Positions 1 to 8,328 are shown, counted from the stretch's first letter. The stretch is 64,000 nt of DNA from Rufibacter sp. DG15C (GCF_001577755.1 NZ_CP010776.1:558001-622000), one strand, 5' to 3'. Program-made: numbers and translations. Notes: generated from the sequence alone by a model not told the origin.

Positions 1-134
1 ATACCTTGAACGGAAGTGCCTTGGCCCTCCCGCGCATAGTGGCCGCATTATTAGAGAACAACCAAACGCCAGAAGGTATCAAATTACCAAAGGTGTTACA
101 TTCTTACTTAGGCTTTGAGATGATTACGAAGTAG
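1..134 (+). CDS. serS: Seryl-tRNA synthetase, C-terminal end (partial)
   Basis: An open frame enters from the left edge (first full codon at 3) and ends with TAG at 132-134. The last 43 residues contain [10 protein letters not shown] and, nearer the end, the motif [14 protein letters not shown]. This is the typical class II synthetase motif 3 and tail of bacterial SerRS, which charges tRNA-Ser in the cytoplasm. Only the extreme C-terminus is visible, so nothing can be said about the catalytic core. A strong hairpin terminator follows 28 bp after the stop. Confidence 0.85.
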   Translation, partial: TLNGSALALPRIVAALLENNQTPEGIKLPKVLHSYLGFEMITK

Positions 135-162
135 TAACTTGTCATCTTAGGAAATGTACTAA

Positions 163-195
163 AAAGAGGCAGTGATGTATCATCACTGCCTCTTT
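163..195 (+). terminator. Intrinsic terminator of serS
   Basis: A perfect 15-bp stem (163-177 with 181-195) encloses the 3-nt loop TAT. The right arm ends in CTCTTT and runs straight into a copy of the dispersed palindromic element, whose GTTTT supplies more T residues. Confidence 0.8.
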
Positions 196-233
196 CGTTT
201 TCGGCCTGTTTTCTAGAAATGATGCCGAAAACG
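196..233. repeat. Dispersed palindromic element, copy 1
   Basis: Left arm CGTTTTCGGCCTG and right end GCCGAAAACG, with the centre TTTTCTAGAAAT. This copy uses the TTTTC/GAAAA form of the arms on both sides. It starts exactly where the serS terminator stem ends. Confidence 0.85.
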
Positions 234-719
234 TCCCTTGCCGCATCCGTTTTATCCGATGGGCGCCAGAGACAAGGCAGTGCCGTTGTCTCTACAGATA
301 AATCCGCGTCAGCGCACGCAGGCATTGCAATCCTTCATCCACCTAGAAGCCCACCGACCGACCTTGCGCAGGGCAGCCATCGGCTGTGCGCCCGGAGCAT
401 GGGAGGAAGCGGCAGTGACTTAACAAGTAGCAGAGCCGTAAGCCCGCCATGAAACAAATCACGCCAGCCAGGTGCACAAAACTGAACCACCGCCTGTCTG
501 AGCGGCAGCGAGTTCGGTGGTTCTTGATTCTTTTGGTTACTTTTCTCATCAAGGAGAAAAGTGACAGACGCGGGTAGAAAGTAAGGGAAAATGAAATTGG
601 TAGTGATGAGTTTGGGAGGCAGAGGCCTAAATGAATAATCAGATAAAGAAGTCATCCCCCTACCCCCTTCAAAGGGGGACGAAGAAGTTCTTTTCCTAAT
701 AAAGGCTTAAACAGAGAAT
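234..719. other. Gene-free gap with Bacteroidota-type dispersed repeats
   Basis: No convincing gene is seen here. A minus-strand open frame (335-655) translates to a string containing VTFLLDEKSNQKNQ. I recognise this as a repeat-derived spurious peptide often annotated in Bacteroidota. The DNA has two hairpins: 484-523 (9-bp arms GAACCACCG/CGGTGGTTC) and 536-565 (12-bp arms with one mismatch). A C-rich dispersed repeat with CCCCCTACCCCC and then AAAGGGGGAC lies at 653-681, and related sequences occur near 18.3 and 42.3 kb. Confidence 0.5.
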
Positions 720-758
720 CGTTTTCAGCCTATTTCCCAGAAAACAAGCCAAAAACGG
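720..758. repeat. Dispersed palindromic element, copy 2
   Basis: CGTTTTCAGCC, then a centre with TTTCCCAGAAAA, then AAGCCAAAAACGG. It directly abuts the stop codon of the minus-strand glycosyltransferase gene (CTA at 759-761). Confidence 0.8.
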
Positions 759-1784
759 CTACGCTTCCTTAGTAGGCGTTAAGACAGGCAGAGTAAAATC
801 AAACGTCTGCTCCCGCATACACCTAAAGTGGCGCTCGGGGCATTTTGAATAGCCAATCTTAGAGCAAGGCCGGCAGTACAGGTTCTTCACTTCCAGCACT
901 TCATAATCCTGCGTGTAGGGGTACATGCCGAACTCCGGAACGGTGTTACCCCAGATGCTGTAAATCTTCTTATGGAACGCGGCGGCAATGTGCATCAAGC
1001 CCGTGTCATGGCTGAAAACGGCCCAAGCCTGACGCACAAGGGAGGCAGAACCGTTCAAGTTGTATTGACCACAGGCATTCAAGATGACCGTATTTTGCGT
1101 AGAATCTGCCTCGTGCTGGCTTTTGTACGGTTCCGTTTGGAAGTACATCGCTATTACATGCCCCACAGCCATATCCTCCTTACCGCCTAAAAGAACAACC
1201 GGACCGTTAATCTTCTCGCAGAGCTCAATAAGCCGATCTACCGGCAAACGCTTGGTGTAATGCTGGGCGCCAATGGCAATGGCGTAGTAGCCGTTTTGAT
1301 GGGTGACAGGCAAGGTGGCCAAGTTTACTTCGTCCTTCTCTGGGATGAAATAGTCAAGGCCTTTATTATCATTGGTCACTCCCAAAGAGGCCGCCGTAGC
1401 CAGATATCTATCTACAATGTGCACCTTGGGCATGCAGTTGATCTTGAATTTGACCAACAGCAACTTCTCCAGATTGAGCTTGTCAAAACTTTTAGAGGGT
1501 TTTCCCAAACGAGCTTTCAAGATGCGGGTGCGCAGGTTGTGGTGCAGGTCCAACACCAGATCATAATTCTCAGCCTTGAGCTGGACCAACAGGTCTTTGA
1601 GCGAATGCTCCAGACAGAATACCTTGTCCACGTAAGGATTGCTGGCAAGTATGTTTCTGAAAGCGGCTTTGGTACAGAAATGCACCTCGGCACCGGGCAC
1701 CTGCTGTTTCACGCACCTGATGACGGGCGTGGTGAGCACAATGTCACCTATGGAGGAGAACCGGATGATGAGGATTTTTTTCAC
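759..1784 (-). CDS. Glycosyltransferase family 9 (heptosyltransferase-like)
   Basis: The product of about 341 residues is a GT-B fold sugar transferase of the ADP-heptose:LPS heptosyltransferase family, expected to act on the cytoplasmic face during LPS or glycan assembly. The N-terminus KKILIIRFSSIGDIVLTTP is the family's signature, and the C-terminal half has the nucleotide-sugar site motif HDTGLMHIAAAF. A Cys-rich tail (YCRPCSKIGYSKCPERHF) is common in Bacteroidota members. The frame is open further upstream to 1850. I chose the GTG at 1784 because a TACCTTTG promoter box lies at 1806-1813, which would place an earlier ATG upstream of the transcript start. The acceptor sugar cannot be deduced. 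Confidence 0.88.
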   Translation of the reverse strand: MKKILIIRFSSIGDIVLTTPVIRCVKQQVPGAEVHFCTKAAFRNILASNPYVDKVFCLEHSLKDLLVQLKAENYDLVLDLHHNLRTRILKARLGKPSKSFDKLNLEKLLLVKFKINCMPKVHIVDRYLATAASLGVTNDNKGLDYFIPEKDEVNLATLPVTHQNGYYAIAIGAQHYTKRLPVDRLIELCEKINGPVVLLGGKEDMAVGHVIAMYFQTEPYKSQHEADSTQNTVILNACGQYNLNGSASLVRQAWAVFSHDTGLMHIAAAFHKKIYSIWGNTVPEFGMYPYTQDYEVLEVKNLYCRPCSKIGYSKCPERHFRCMREQTFDFTLPVLTPTKEA

Positions 1785-1805
1785 ACGTAACCGTTTTAGC
1801 TTCGG

Positions 1806-1813
1806 CAAAGGTA
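1806..1813 (-). promoter_or_regulatory. Bacteroidota -7 promoter box for the GT9 gene
   Basis: Minus-strand TACCTTTG, a perfect match to TAnnTTTG, lies about 22 bp upstream of the chosen GTG start. No clear -33 TTG is seen at the usual distance. Confidence 0.55.
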
Positions 1814-1864
1814 CGCGTCTTGGTACTGAACAGAAAACAGTTAGGCGCAAAGAGTTTTACGTAT

Positions 1865-1903
1865 CCGTTTTTGCCCTGTTTTCTGGGAAAGGAGCCAAAA
1901 ACG
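1865..1903. repeat. Dispersed palindromic element, copy 3
   Basis: CCGTTTTTGCCCTG, centre TTTTCTGGGAAA, then AGCCAAAAACG. It lies in the divergent gap between the GT9 gene and the gene at 2304. The rest of that gap (1904-2240) is AT-rich. It has a 78-codon open frame (1941-2177) with no recognisable features that I do not call. Confidence 0.8.
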
Positions 1904-2240
1904 AGACAAGACCAATCTCTACTTTACCAAAGCTAATCCCATGGTGAATCTTTTTGAAGAATTATCCAGTAATATGTTTGTTGTTTATATAAAATTACTA
2001 TATTTAATCCGTAAGATATTTATTGAAGGAGGAAGTAGCGAACTAGGCACATGGCCAATTGCTACTCAGAGATGGGAGTGCGAAGTAGGAAATAGTTGCG
2101 GTGGGGCACAGAGAGGCTTGAAAGGTAAATTTCTTCATGAAGGAAGATGCGCAAATGTGAGTATTTGGCTCATATAAGCAATTCAAGAAAAAAATTAAAT
2201 AAGATAGATAGCCATTATTATATGTTGTTAAGGATTTATC

Positions 2241-2248
2241 TATCTTTG
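2241..2248 (+). promoter_or_regulatory. Bacteroidota -7 promoter box
   Basis: TATCTTTG lies 55 bp upstream of the ATG at 2304, with a TTG upstream at 2225-2227 that is closer than the usual spacing. Confidence 0.55.
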
Positions 2249-2303
2249 TGCCTGCAAACACAGAATACCAACTGGTAAACTATTTATACTCCATTAAATC
2301 AAC

Positions 2304-2759
2304 ATGAAATCTCCTATTTCTACTTTGAAGCGCCTTTTCTTACTAATCGCTTTAATTGGTGGTGCCTTTACTGCCGAAGCCAGCTCTAAATCTTTGGTAA
2401 TGGTCTCTGACTCAGCCATGATTTATGACAAGGTGGAGCAGATGCCTGTGTTCCCAGAAGGTGACAAAGGTCTGGCCAAGTTCATGAAAGACAACTACCA
2501 GGCGCCAGAAAGCTTTACAGCCAGAGGCAGCGGAGGAACTATCATTGTACAAGTAGTGCTAGATGAAAAAGGAAAAGTTCGTTTAAAGGACACTAAAATC
2601 ATCAAGACGCTGGGTTACGGTTCAGATGAGCCACTTTTGAAGACCTTAAGCAGCTTACCAGCATTCACACCGGCCTTAGTTAATAACCGCGCCGTTCCTT
2701 ACAGAATCACCTACACCATTGGGTTAGATGGTTCTGGTAGAATCAACTCCATCAGGTAA
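2304..2759 (+). CDS. Secreted TonB C-terminal-like domain protein
   Basis: The 151-residue product starts with a signal peptide (about residues 1-26, ending near TAEASS). It is otherwise one compact domain resembling the TonB C-terminal fold: VEQMPVFPEGDKGLAKFMKDNY, then GGTIIVQVVLDEKGKV, SLPAFTPALVNNRAVPY and a final strand. The motif 'MPVFPGG-like, then FVVxxDGxV' is typical of Bacteroidota TonB-family proteins. There is no transmembrane anchor or proline-rich linker, so it is not a classical energy transducer and is probably a periplasmic protein. It has its own promoter and terminator. The next gene encodes a related, longer protein. Confidence 0.7.
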   Translation: MKSPISTLKRLFLLIALIGGAFTAEASSKSLVMVSDSAMIYDKVEQMPVFPEGDKGLAKFMKDNYQAPESFTARGSGGTIIVQVVLDEKGKVRLKDTKIIKTLGYGSDEPLLKTLSSLPAFTPALVNNRAVPYRITYTIGLDGSGRINSIR

Positions 2760-2796
2760 CACTTAGAAACCAGAAGACCTTCAAGGTCTACCATAG

Positions 2797-2840
2797 AAAG
2801 CAAGAGCGCCAGATGGGAAACCGGCTGGCGCTCTTGCTTT
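2797..2840 (+). terminator. Intrinsic terminator
   Basis: A perfect 16-bp stem (2797-2812 with 2825-2840, core GCAAGAGCGCCAG) has a 12-nt loop and ends in CTTT. It follows the gene ending at 2759. Confidence 0.8.
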
Positions 2841-3000
2841 ATGCCTACTGCCCCGCTTATCTTGCTACCATTCTAGAGGCGCTCCCCCGTCCTCTTGCAC
2901 CACCAGCTCCCCCCTGGTTCAATTATCAACTATCTAGTATCAACCTGCAGAGTTGCAGGCCATCCTACTTCATTTCAACCTTACCCGTTACCCTACTGTG

Positions 3001-3858
3001 ATGCGCTACTTACTGCTTTTATCTTTTTTAGTCCTTGGCCATCTACCAGCTTCGGCACAGACTGCGCCTGTTAAACGAAAGCCAACCCCAAAGCAGCAAG
3101 CCCCTGTAAAGCAACAGTCCCCCAAGGTATATACCTATGTGGAGCAGCCGGCCAGCTTTTTAACAGAGGGTGGCGTTCCAGCTCTTGAAGCGAAGGCAAG
3201 AGAAGCCCTGTATGCGTATCTAGCGGATAATTTCAAGGACAAAGAAGCCTTGGCTGCTATTCCTGAGTACACCACGGCCCTGTTTACCCTTACCATCAAC
3301 CCAGCAGGTGAGTTAGTAGAGGTAAAAACACTAAAGAGCATTTCACCGGCCATAGACCAGGAGTTCATACGGGTGTTTAAGTCAGTTCCGGCTTGGGTGC
3401 CGGCAGAACATAATGGCGTGAAAGTGCACAGTATTCTAAACGTGCCTGTCAAGGTGTATCCAAGCAGCTATGATAAAAACTTTAAACAGATACAGGAATA
3501 CCAGTATTACGTGGCAGTAGAACACATGCCCTCTTATAAAGGTGGCGCAGAGGAACTCTTAAAAGCATTGCAGCTCCGTTTTAAAAACATCCCCAGGCCT
3601 CTAGTGAAGGATCCTGCTAAGCCCTTAATCCTGGCTTTTAACCTTAACACAGATGGCACTGTCTTGAAAGGAAACACCAAAATCTTCAATGGGCATAGCC
3701 GTAAGACCAATGAGCTGTTGGCGAGCCTAGTAGAGAAACTACCCGCTTTTCATCCGGGCATTCAAGGTGAAAGGGAGGTAATCATGCACGTAGCCATCCC
3801 TGTAGGGGTTGATGACAAAGGCAACATTGCCTGGGTGTATTCTCCGCCTAAGAACTAA
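3001..3858 (+). CDS. Secreted protein with two TonB-C-like repeats
   Basis: The 285-residue product has a signal peptide ending PASAQ, a short Lys/Pro/Gln-rich linker, and two copies of a TonB-C-like module. In the first, residues about 80-155, FTLTINPAGELVEVKTLKS is followed by VPAWVPAEHNG. In the second, about 175-280, LAFNLNTDGTVLKGNTK is followed by LPAFHPGIQGE. I chose the ATG at 3001 because it begins the signal peptide; an upstream in-frame ATG at 2953 would put extra residues before it. It is related to the gene at 2304, but a terminator separates them, so they are likely separate units. Function unknown. Confidence 0.68.
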   Translation: MRYLLLLSFLVLGHLPASAQTAPVKRKPTPKQQAPVKQQSPKVYTYVEQPASFLTEGGVPALEAKAREALYAYLADNFKDKEALAAIPEYTTALFTLTINPAGELVEVKTLKSISPAIDQEFIRVFKSVPAWVPAEHNGVKVHSILNVPVKVYPSSYDKNFKQIQEYQYYVAVEHMPSYKGGAEELLKALQLRFKNIPRPLVKDPAKPLILAFNLNTDGTVLKGNTKIFNGHSRKTNELLASLVEKLPAFHPGIQGEREVIMHVAIPVGVDDKGNIAWVYSPPKN

Positions 3859-3874
3859 CGCGCACCTTAGGTAA

Positions 3875-3928
3875 AACAAAGCCCTTCACAATGCTGCTAG
3901 AATGCTGGCAACAGTGAAGGGCTTTGTT
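3875..3928. terminator. Bidirectional terminator between convergent genes
   Basis: A perfect 15-bp stem (3875-3889 with 3914-3928, AACAAAGCCCTTCAC) lies between the plus-strand gene ending at 3858 and the minus-strand PolX gene ending at 3936. Both sides provide an A/T tract. No dispersed palindrome is present here. Confidence 0.75.
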
Positions 3929-3935
3929 CTGTAGT

Positions 3936-5645
3936 TTATATTCCTTTCAGGCGTTTTCTTTCTGCAAAATAGGCGGCTACCTCTTCCCTGCTTTTGGTAT
4001 TGAAGGTCATTTCTGGCGTAAGCCCGCCTTTGCGGCCAACCAGCACACCGTAGCGCATGTCTTCATAGCCGCGCATGCTGTGCGCATCTGGGTTAATGCT
4101 CAGTAACACGTTCTGGCTCAAGGCATATTCTACCCAGCGCCAGTCAATATCAAGTCTACGCGGATTGGCGTTTATTTCAATGATGACCCCATGTTCTGCG
4201 CAGGCGTCAATCACGGCTTTATGGTCAATGGGATAGCCTTCGCGGCGCAAGAGTAACCGGCCGGTGGGGTGGCCCAGCATGGTGGTGTACGGGTTCTGTA
4301 TGGCGTTGAGCAGGCGGTCAGTAGCTTTGACTACGTCCATTTTGAGGTTGCTGTGAATAGAGGCCACAATAAAGTCAAACGTAGCCAACACCTCGGGTTC
4401 ATAATCCAGAGAGCCATCGGCCAAGATATCAGACTCAATGCCTTTGAAGATGGTGAAGGGTCCCAACTCCTGGTTCAGGCGGTCAATCTCTTTTTGCTGG
4501 GCCTGCACCCTGAACTCCTGCAAACCATTGGCATAAAACGCCGACTTGGAATGGTCACAGATGCCCAGGTACTCATAGCCCAGCTGCTTGCAATGCACAG
4601 CCATCTGCTCTAAAGTGTGCGCGCCATCTGAGTAGGTGCTGTGGTTATGCAGAATGCCTTTCAGGTCAGTGTCCTGTAATAGCGTGGGCAGTTTATTTTC
4701 CTGAGCCAATTCCAAAACGCGCAGGCTTTCTCTAAGTTCAGGGGCTACATAAGCTAGGTTTACGCGTTTGAAAATCTCTTCCTCAGAGGCAGCGGGCTCT
4801 CCGTAGGCTTCATCCATAAGTGTATCACCCACGCTGTTTAATGGGTGCGTGAGCCAGGCCGGATTGGTGGAATAAAGCAACACTTGGTTCGCGAAGCGTC
4901 TTTCCGGCACCAAGCGCACCTCCAGCTTTAGGCCAGATTCTTCTAATTGCCCTCGCCAGACAAACGGTCCCGAGATGGATTCTATGGCCGTCACGCCTGG
5001 CAATTCCTGTAAAAAGGTGGGCCAGGTGGCGTCATTCTTCAAGCTGATGAGGTACTGTAGGCCGTCAATTGTTTCCAGGTTGCGGCGCATGTCTCCTACC
5101 AATTCGGCGGCAGCCATTTCTGGCCTGTTTTTCAGGAATTGGAGCAAATCCAGGGCCAGCGGTTCGGCCTCAGCCCAGAGGAGCTTGCCCTTGCTTTCAT
5201 CTGAGTATTGAAGCGCCTGCAGAATGGTTTCCTGCGTCTTCGCCCCGAAGCCTTTTAGTTTGGACAACTCATTTTTCTCACAGGCTTCACGGAGCGCCTC
5301 AGAAGTTTCCACGCCCAGGTCTTTCCAGATGGTGCGTATCTTCTTCGGCCCGATGCCCTTGATGTTGAGCATCTTCACCACGCCTTCGGGGGTGGTTTCC
5401 AGCAGCCGGCTCAGGTCTGCATGGCTGCCCGTCTGAATGGCTTCCATGATCTTAGCGGCCATGCCCTTGCCAATCCCGTCCAGCTTTTCTAATTGCGCCT
5501 GGCTCATCTGGTGAATGGGCGACTCCAGCCGCTCCAGCACCTGAAGGGCATTGGTGTAAGACCGTATCTTGAAGGGGTTCTCATCATGCAGCTCCATCAA
5601 GGAAGCCGTTACACGGAAAAGGCGTATTAGGTCTTTGTTCTCCAC
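3936..5645 (-). CDS. polX: PolX-family protein: HhH and PHP nuclease with degenerate polymerase site
   Basis: The 569-residue product has the architecture of bacterial DNA polymerase X: an N-terminal 8-kDa-like helical region with helix-hairpin-helix motifs (LDGIGKGMAAKI near 55, NIKGIGPKKIRTIW near 95), a palm-like region (about 170-310) and a C-terminal PHP domain (about 330-569). The PHP metal motifs look intact: LHNHSTYSDG, ICDHSK, KGIESDI, ASIHS, GHPTGR, INPDAHS. The palm looks dead. Where active PolX enzymes have GS-RR-ET-x-DLD, this protein has VGDMRRNLETIDGLQYL, so both catalytic Asp are missing. The expected later Asp is replaced by Glu (LKLEVRLVP). It may act mainly as a 3'-5' exonuclease or AP endonuclease in base excision repair. 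Length is normal. Confidence 0.88.
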   Translation of the reverse strand: MENKDLIRLFRVTASLMELHDENPFKIRSYTNALQVLERLESPIHQMSQAQLEKLDGIGKGMAAKIMEAIQTGSHADLSRLLETTPEGVVKMLNIKGIGPKKIRTIWKDLGVETSEALREACEKNELSKLKGFGAKTQETILQALQYSDESKGKLLWAEAEPLALDLLQFLKNRPEMAAAELVGDMRRNLETIDGLQYLISLKNDATWPTFLQELPGVTAIESISGPFVWRGQLEESGLKLEVRLVPERRFANQVLLYSTNPAWLTHPLNSVGDTLMDEAYGEPAASEEEIFKRVNLAYVAPELRESLRVLELAQENKLPTLLQDTDLKGILHNHSTYSDGAHTLEQMAVHCKQLGYEYLGICDHSKSAFYANGLQEFRVQAQQKEIDRLNQELGPFTIFKGIESDILADGSLDYEPEVLATFDFIVASIHSNLKMDVVKATDRLLNAIQNPYTTMLGHPTGRLLLRREGYPIDHKAVIDACAEHGVIIEINANPRRLDIDWRWVEYALSQNVLLSINPDAHSMRGYEDMRYGVLVGRKGGLTPEMTFNTKSREEVAAYFAERKRLKGI

Positions 5646-5671
5646 GGGATTTGAGTTGGTAAGGGAATTGG

Positions 5672-5679
5672 TAAAGATA
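5672..5679 (-). promoter_or_regulatory. Possible promoter box for polX
   Basis: Minus-strand TATCTTTA (one base off TAnnTTTG) lies about 27 bp upstream of the ATG. Confidence 0.35.
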
Positions 5680-5715
5680 CAGATTCTGCCATGTTCAACA
5701 CCAAATCCAAGGTTT

Positions 5716-5754
5716 CCGTTTTTGGCCTGTTTCCCAGAAAATACACTAAAAACG
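5716..5754. repeat. Dispersed palindromic element, copy 4 (right arm decayed)
   Basis: CCGTTTTTGGCCTG is intact on the left. The right side reads ACACTAAAAACG, so the pairing to GGCCTG is lost. It lies in the divergent gap between polX and the gene at 5857. Confidence 0.75.
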
Positions 5755-5856
5755 AAAATTAAGGGCCAAAAATAGTGCCTTATACGGGTTCAGCGTTTTT
5801 GCCTATCTTGTGCCTGAAATTGAAACCAAGCATGAAGGCATGCAACCCGTCTCCCT

Positions 5857-6255
5857 ATGAAAAACCTTTCCTTGCTTTGTCTGTTTGCCGTGGCATTGAT
5901 GGCAGCCAAATGCGGCTCTGGCCCCAACTTCCCGAAAGAAGTGTATGGTAAAACCTGGCTGTATTCATATGAGGAGGATTCTGCAGATGTGCGCACCTAC
6001 CGTCCCAACACCTTTGACTTTCCGGCGTCCAGGGGGCGGACCGGGTTCATGATCAAAGAAGACGGCACGTTCATCAATTACGCCATTGCCCCCACAGACG
6101 GCCTGGAAGAACAGCCCGGCAAGTGGACTGCGCAGAGCAAGAATGTCATCACCGTAGAATTAGAGGGAGCCCCTGGCAAATTGCACACCATTGAAGTGCT
6201 TTCAGGTACGCCTACCGTGCTCAAAATCAAACGAAAATCCTCTGAGGACCAATAA
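5857..6255 (+). CDS. Small secreted or lipoprotein, unknown function
   Basis: The 132-residue product begins with a hydrophobic export signal followed by a Cys at residue 19 (LMAAKCGSG). The Lys just before the Cys is unusual for a lipobox, so lipid attachment is uncertain. The mature part reads like a small beta-rich domain ending in TVELEGAPGKLHTIEVLS, reminiscent of lipocalin-like or DUF4488-type Bacteroidota lipoproteins, but I do not recognise a family. It is a monocistronic plus-strand gene followed after 57 bp by the EVE-domain gene. Confidence 0.6.
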   Translation: MKNLSLLCLFAVALMAAKCGSGPNFPKEVYGKTWLYSYEEDSADVRTYRPNTFDFPASRGRTGFMIKEDGTFINYAIAPTDGLEEQPGKWTAQSKNVITVELEGAPGKLHTIEVLSGTPTVLKIKRKSSEDQ

Positions 6256-6312
6256 CAGTTTATCCCTTTCACCTTTTTTATGGCGTCTGCATAGGTGCCT
6301 ATTTTTACCTTT

Positions 6313-6717
6313 ATGAAGTACTGGTTAGTGAAGTCTGAGCCCGACAAATACGCTTGGTCAGATTTGGTGCGCGATGGTCAAACCACGTGGGACGGTGTGC
6401 GCAATTTTCAGGCGCGCAACAACTTACAGCAGATGCAAGTAGGAGACTTAGTGATGTATTACCACAGCGTCTCTGAGAAGGCAATTGTGGGGGTGGCCAA
6501 AGTGGCAAATGAGGCCTACCAGGATCCTACCACTCCAGAAAAGCAATGGGTGGCGGTTACCTTGGCACCAGAAAAAGCATTGCAAAAAAAGGTCACCTTA
6601 GAGCAAATTAAAAAAGATGAGCGGCTGCAAAACATTGGCTTGCTGCGCCAGTCCCGCTTGTCTGTCATGCCCTTGAGCGCTGAGGAATTTGACATGCTGC
6701 TAGGCTTGGCGAATTAA
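6313..6717 (+). CDS. EVE domain-containing protein
   Basis: The 134-residue product is a stand-alone EVE (PUA/YTH-like) domain of the thymocyte nuclear protein 1 family, which binds modified bases in DNA or RNA. The start MKYWLVKSEPDKYAWSDL and the motifs WDGVRNFQARNNL, GDLVMYYHS and AIVGVAKV are diagnostic. I chose the ATG at 6313, because the family begins MxYWLxKSEP, rather than the in-frame ATG at 6295. It is a single-domain cytoplasmic protein with no restriction or modification neighbour here, so a housekeeping role is more likely than defence. Confidence 0.88.
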   Translation: MKYWLVKSEPDKYAWSDLVRDGQTTWDGVRNFQARNNLQQMQVGDLVMYYHSVSEKAIVGVAKVANEAYQDPTTPEKQWVAVTLAPEKALQKKVTLEQIKKDERLQNIGLLRQSRLSVMPLSAEEFDMLLGLAN

Positions 6718-6789
6718 ACGTCTGTCTGTTTTTGACAGCATGCTTTTTTCAAGGGTTTTTTGTATATTAAACAGAAAAACAGCACGCCT

Positions 6790-8328
6790 ATGTCTTTGTC
6801 TATCCACCTTAAGCAGTTGAGTTGCCTATTGGTCATTTGTTTAGGCACAGGCATAGGCGCTTTTGCGCAACAAAAATCCAAAGATCCAGAAAAACCAAAG
6901 GCTCCAGAGCAGACGTTACGGGCAGAGATTGTCAGTGATTCTTTTGAGGAAGAACACTTTGTGCATCCCTTGCCAGACAGTTCTGTGTTAGTAATCACTT
7001 TTGATAAGCATTCTTGGTTCTCTAAGAGCAAGACTAAATACACCAAGTACAGCAAAGCGCTTAAAGTGCTCTGGACTAAAGAAGAAGAAAACCAACAGGG
7101 CACTGATTTTCATAAAATCACTTCGGACGGGGCCTCCACTTTTCTGCTCTACACCACCCGTGAGCGCAAGAAACTTCTCCTTTACAAACTCAACAACCGC
7201 ACTGGGGAGATAACTTATACCACGCATGTACTGCCTAACTCCTATATCTATGTAAATGAGATTATGGCCAGCCAAGGCAAGGTGTTCTTGTCTGGCGTGG
7301 AGAATTACAAAATCAACATTTTACTCATAGACCCGGCCGTAGAAGATTGCCGAATCCTGCCTGCCGTATTTGGACAGGAAGAAGATTTAGGCGAGTTTAG
7401 AGTGGACACCCTCACCCATGCCGCCGAGTTTCTAGTCTCTGAAACCAACAATTACCGGTCCCGCGTGCAGGTCAAACGCATGGACCCCAAAGGAGATGTG
7501 TTGGGCACGTATTTCTTGCCACCGCGCATAGACTTCAGCACAGAGACCAACATTCAGGATGGACGGCTCACGCCCGGTGATACGCTCTCTAAATTAATAT
7601 TGGGCACCTATGGCTACAGAGAAACCACCTTTGCCAGAGGCGTCTTTAGCAGTGACCTGGCCGGCAACATCAAGTTTTATGACTTCAGTAAATTCGACCG
7701 TTTCTTTGACCATCTTTCGCAGCGGCAGCAGCGCCGCATGAAAGCCAAATTTGTACGGCGGGAGCGGCAAGGCAAGCCGTTAGTACTGCGCTATCGTTTA
7801 CTCCTGCACCCCATCATGCCGCATCCGCAAGGGTATGCACTGGTAGGTGAAGTCTATTACCCGCAGTACCGCCAGAACTCATACTACAACAATTATGACC
7901 CGCGCTATAACGTAGACAATACCCAGCGACGTAATTATGATGGGTTCAGGTTCACGCACGCCATTGTTTGTGTCTTTGACAAAGAGGGCAACTTGCTCTG
8001 GGACAACAACTATAAACTAGAAGGCAAAACATATGCTGACCTGGCCCCTACCATTGAAGCAGGCGTGGCTCGAGACGGCCAAGTAGCCATATTATACCCA
8101 GACGAAGATGAGCTCAAATTCAAGCGTTTGCTGCAGGGGGTCTCTTTTACAAACAATGAGGAGTTTGAAGTGCGCGTGGAGGAAACAGATGAAAAACGGG
8201 TAGATAGCAACTCTGAAGGCGTGGTACACTGGTACGGGGGTAATTTCATCGCCTTCGGGTTTCAGCGCATACGCCCTAAAGAAGGGAAAGCACGCACGGT
8301 TTTTGTCTTGCAGAACCTGGCCTTTTAA
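6790..8328 (+). CDS. Secreted protein of unknown function, tandem paralogue A
   Basis: The 512-residue product has a signal peptide ending near GAFAQ (residue 27), then a Lys/Pro-rich stretch and a long beta-rich region. Features shared with the next gene are EDLGEFRVDTL, LILGTYGYRE, MPHPQGYALVGE, CVFDKEGNLLWDNNYKLE and HWYGGNFIAFGFQRI. The spacing of these short strands suggests a beta-propeller or sheet-rich exported protein. I do not recognise a family. The ATG at 6790 is chosen over 6760 because it begins the signal peptide. A Tyr/Asn/Arg-rich insert (about residues 355-385) is absent from the paralogue. Confidence 0.65.
   Translation: MSLSIHLKQLSCLLVICLGTGIGAFAQQKSKDPEKPKAPEQTLRAEIVSDSFEEEHFVHPLPDSSVLVITFDKHSWFSKSKTKYTKYSKALKVLWTKEEENQQGTDFHKITSDGASTFLLYTTRERKKLLLYKLNNRTGEITYTTHVLPNSYIYVNEIMASQGKVFLSGVENYKINILLIDPAVEDCRILPAVFGQEEDLGEFRVDTLTHAAEFLVSETNNYRSRVQVKRMDPKGDVLGTYFLPPRIDFSTETNIQDGRLTPGDTLSKLILGTYGYRETTFARGVFSSDLAGNIKFYDFSKFDRFFDHLSQRQQRRMKAKFVRRERQGKPLVLRYRLLLHPIMPHPQGYALVGEVYYPQYRQNSYYNNYDPRYNVDNTQRRNYDGFRFTHAIVCVFDKEGNLLWDNNYKLEGKTYADLAPTIEAGVARDGQVAILYPDEDELKFKRLLQGVSFTNNEEFEVRVEETDEKRVDSNSEGVVHWYGGNFIAFGFQRIRPKEGKARTVFVLQNLAF

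Noticed and set aside
335-655. A 106-codon minus-strand open frame.
   Set aside because: I judge it to be the translation of an intergenic repeat with hairpins rather than a gene.
1941-2177. A 78-codon plus-strand open frame in the gap after the GT9 gene.
   Set aside because: Its composition is unlike the neighbouring proteins, there is no family match I recognise, and it lies in an AT-rich promoter region.
5115-5145. A partial resemblance to the palindromic element (GGCCTGTTTTTCAGG) inside polX.
   Set aside because: Only one short stretch matches and the outer CGTTTTT/AAAAACG arms are absent, so it is probably chance.
6313-6717. The EVE-domain gene as part of a restriction or defence island.
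   Set aside because: No nuclease, methyltransferase or McrB-like gene is nearby, and stand-alone EVE proteins are common housekeeping genes.
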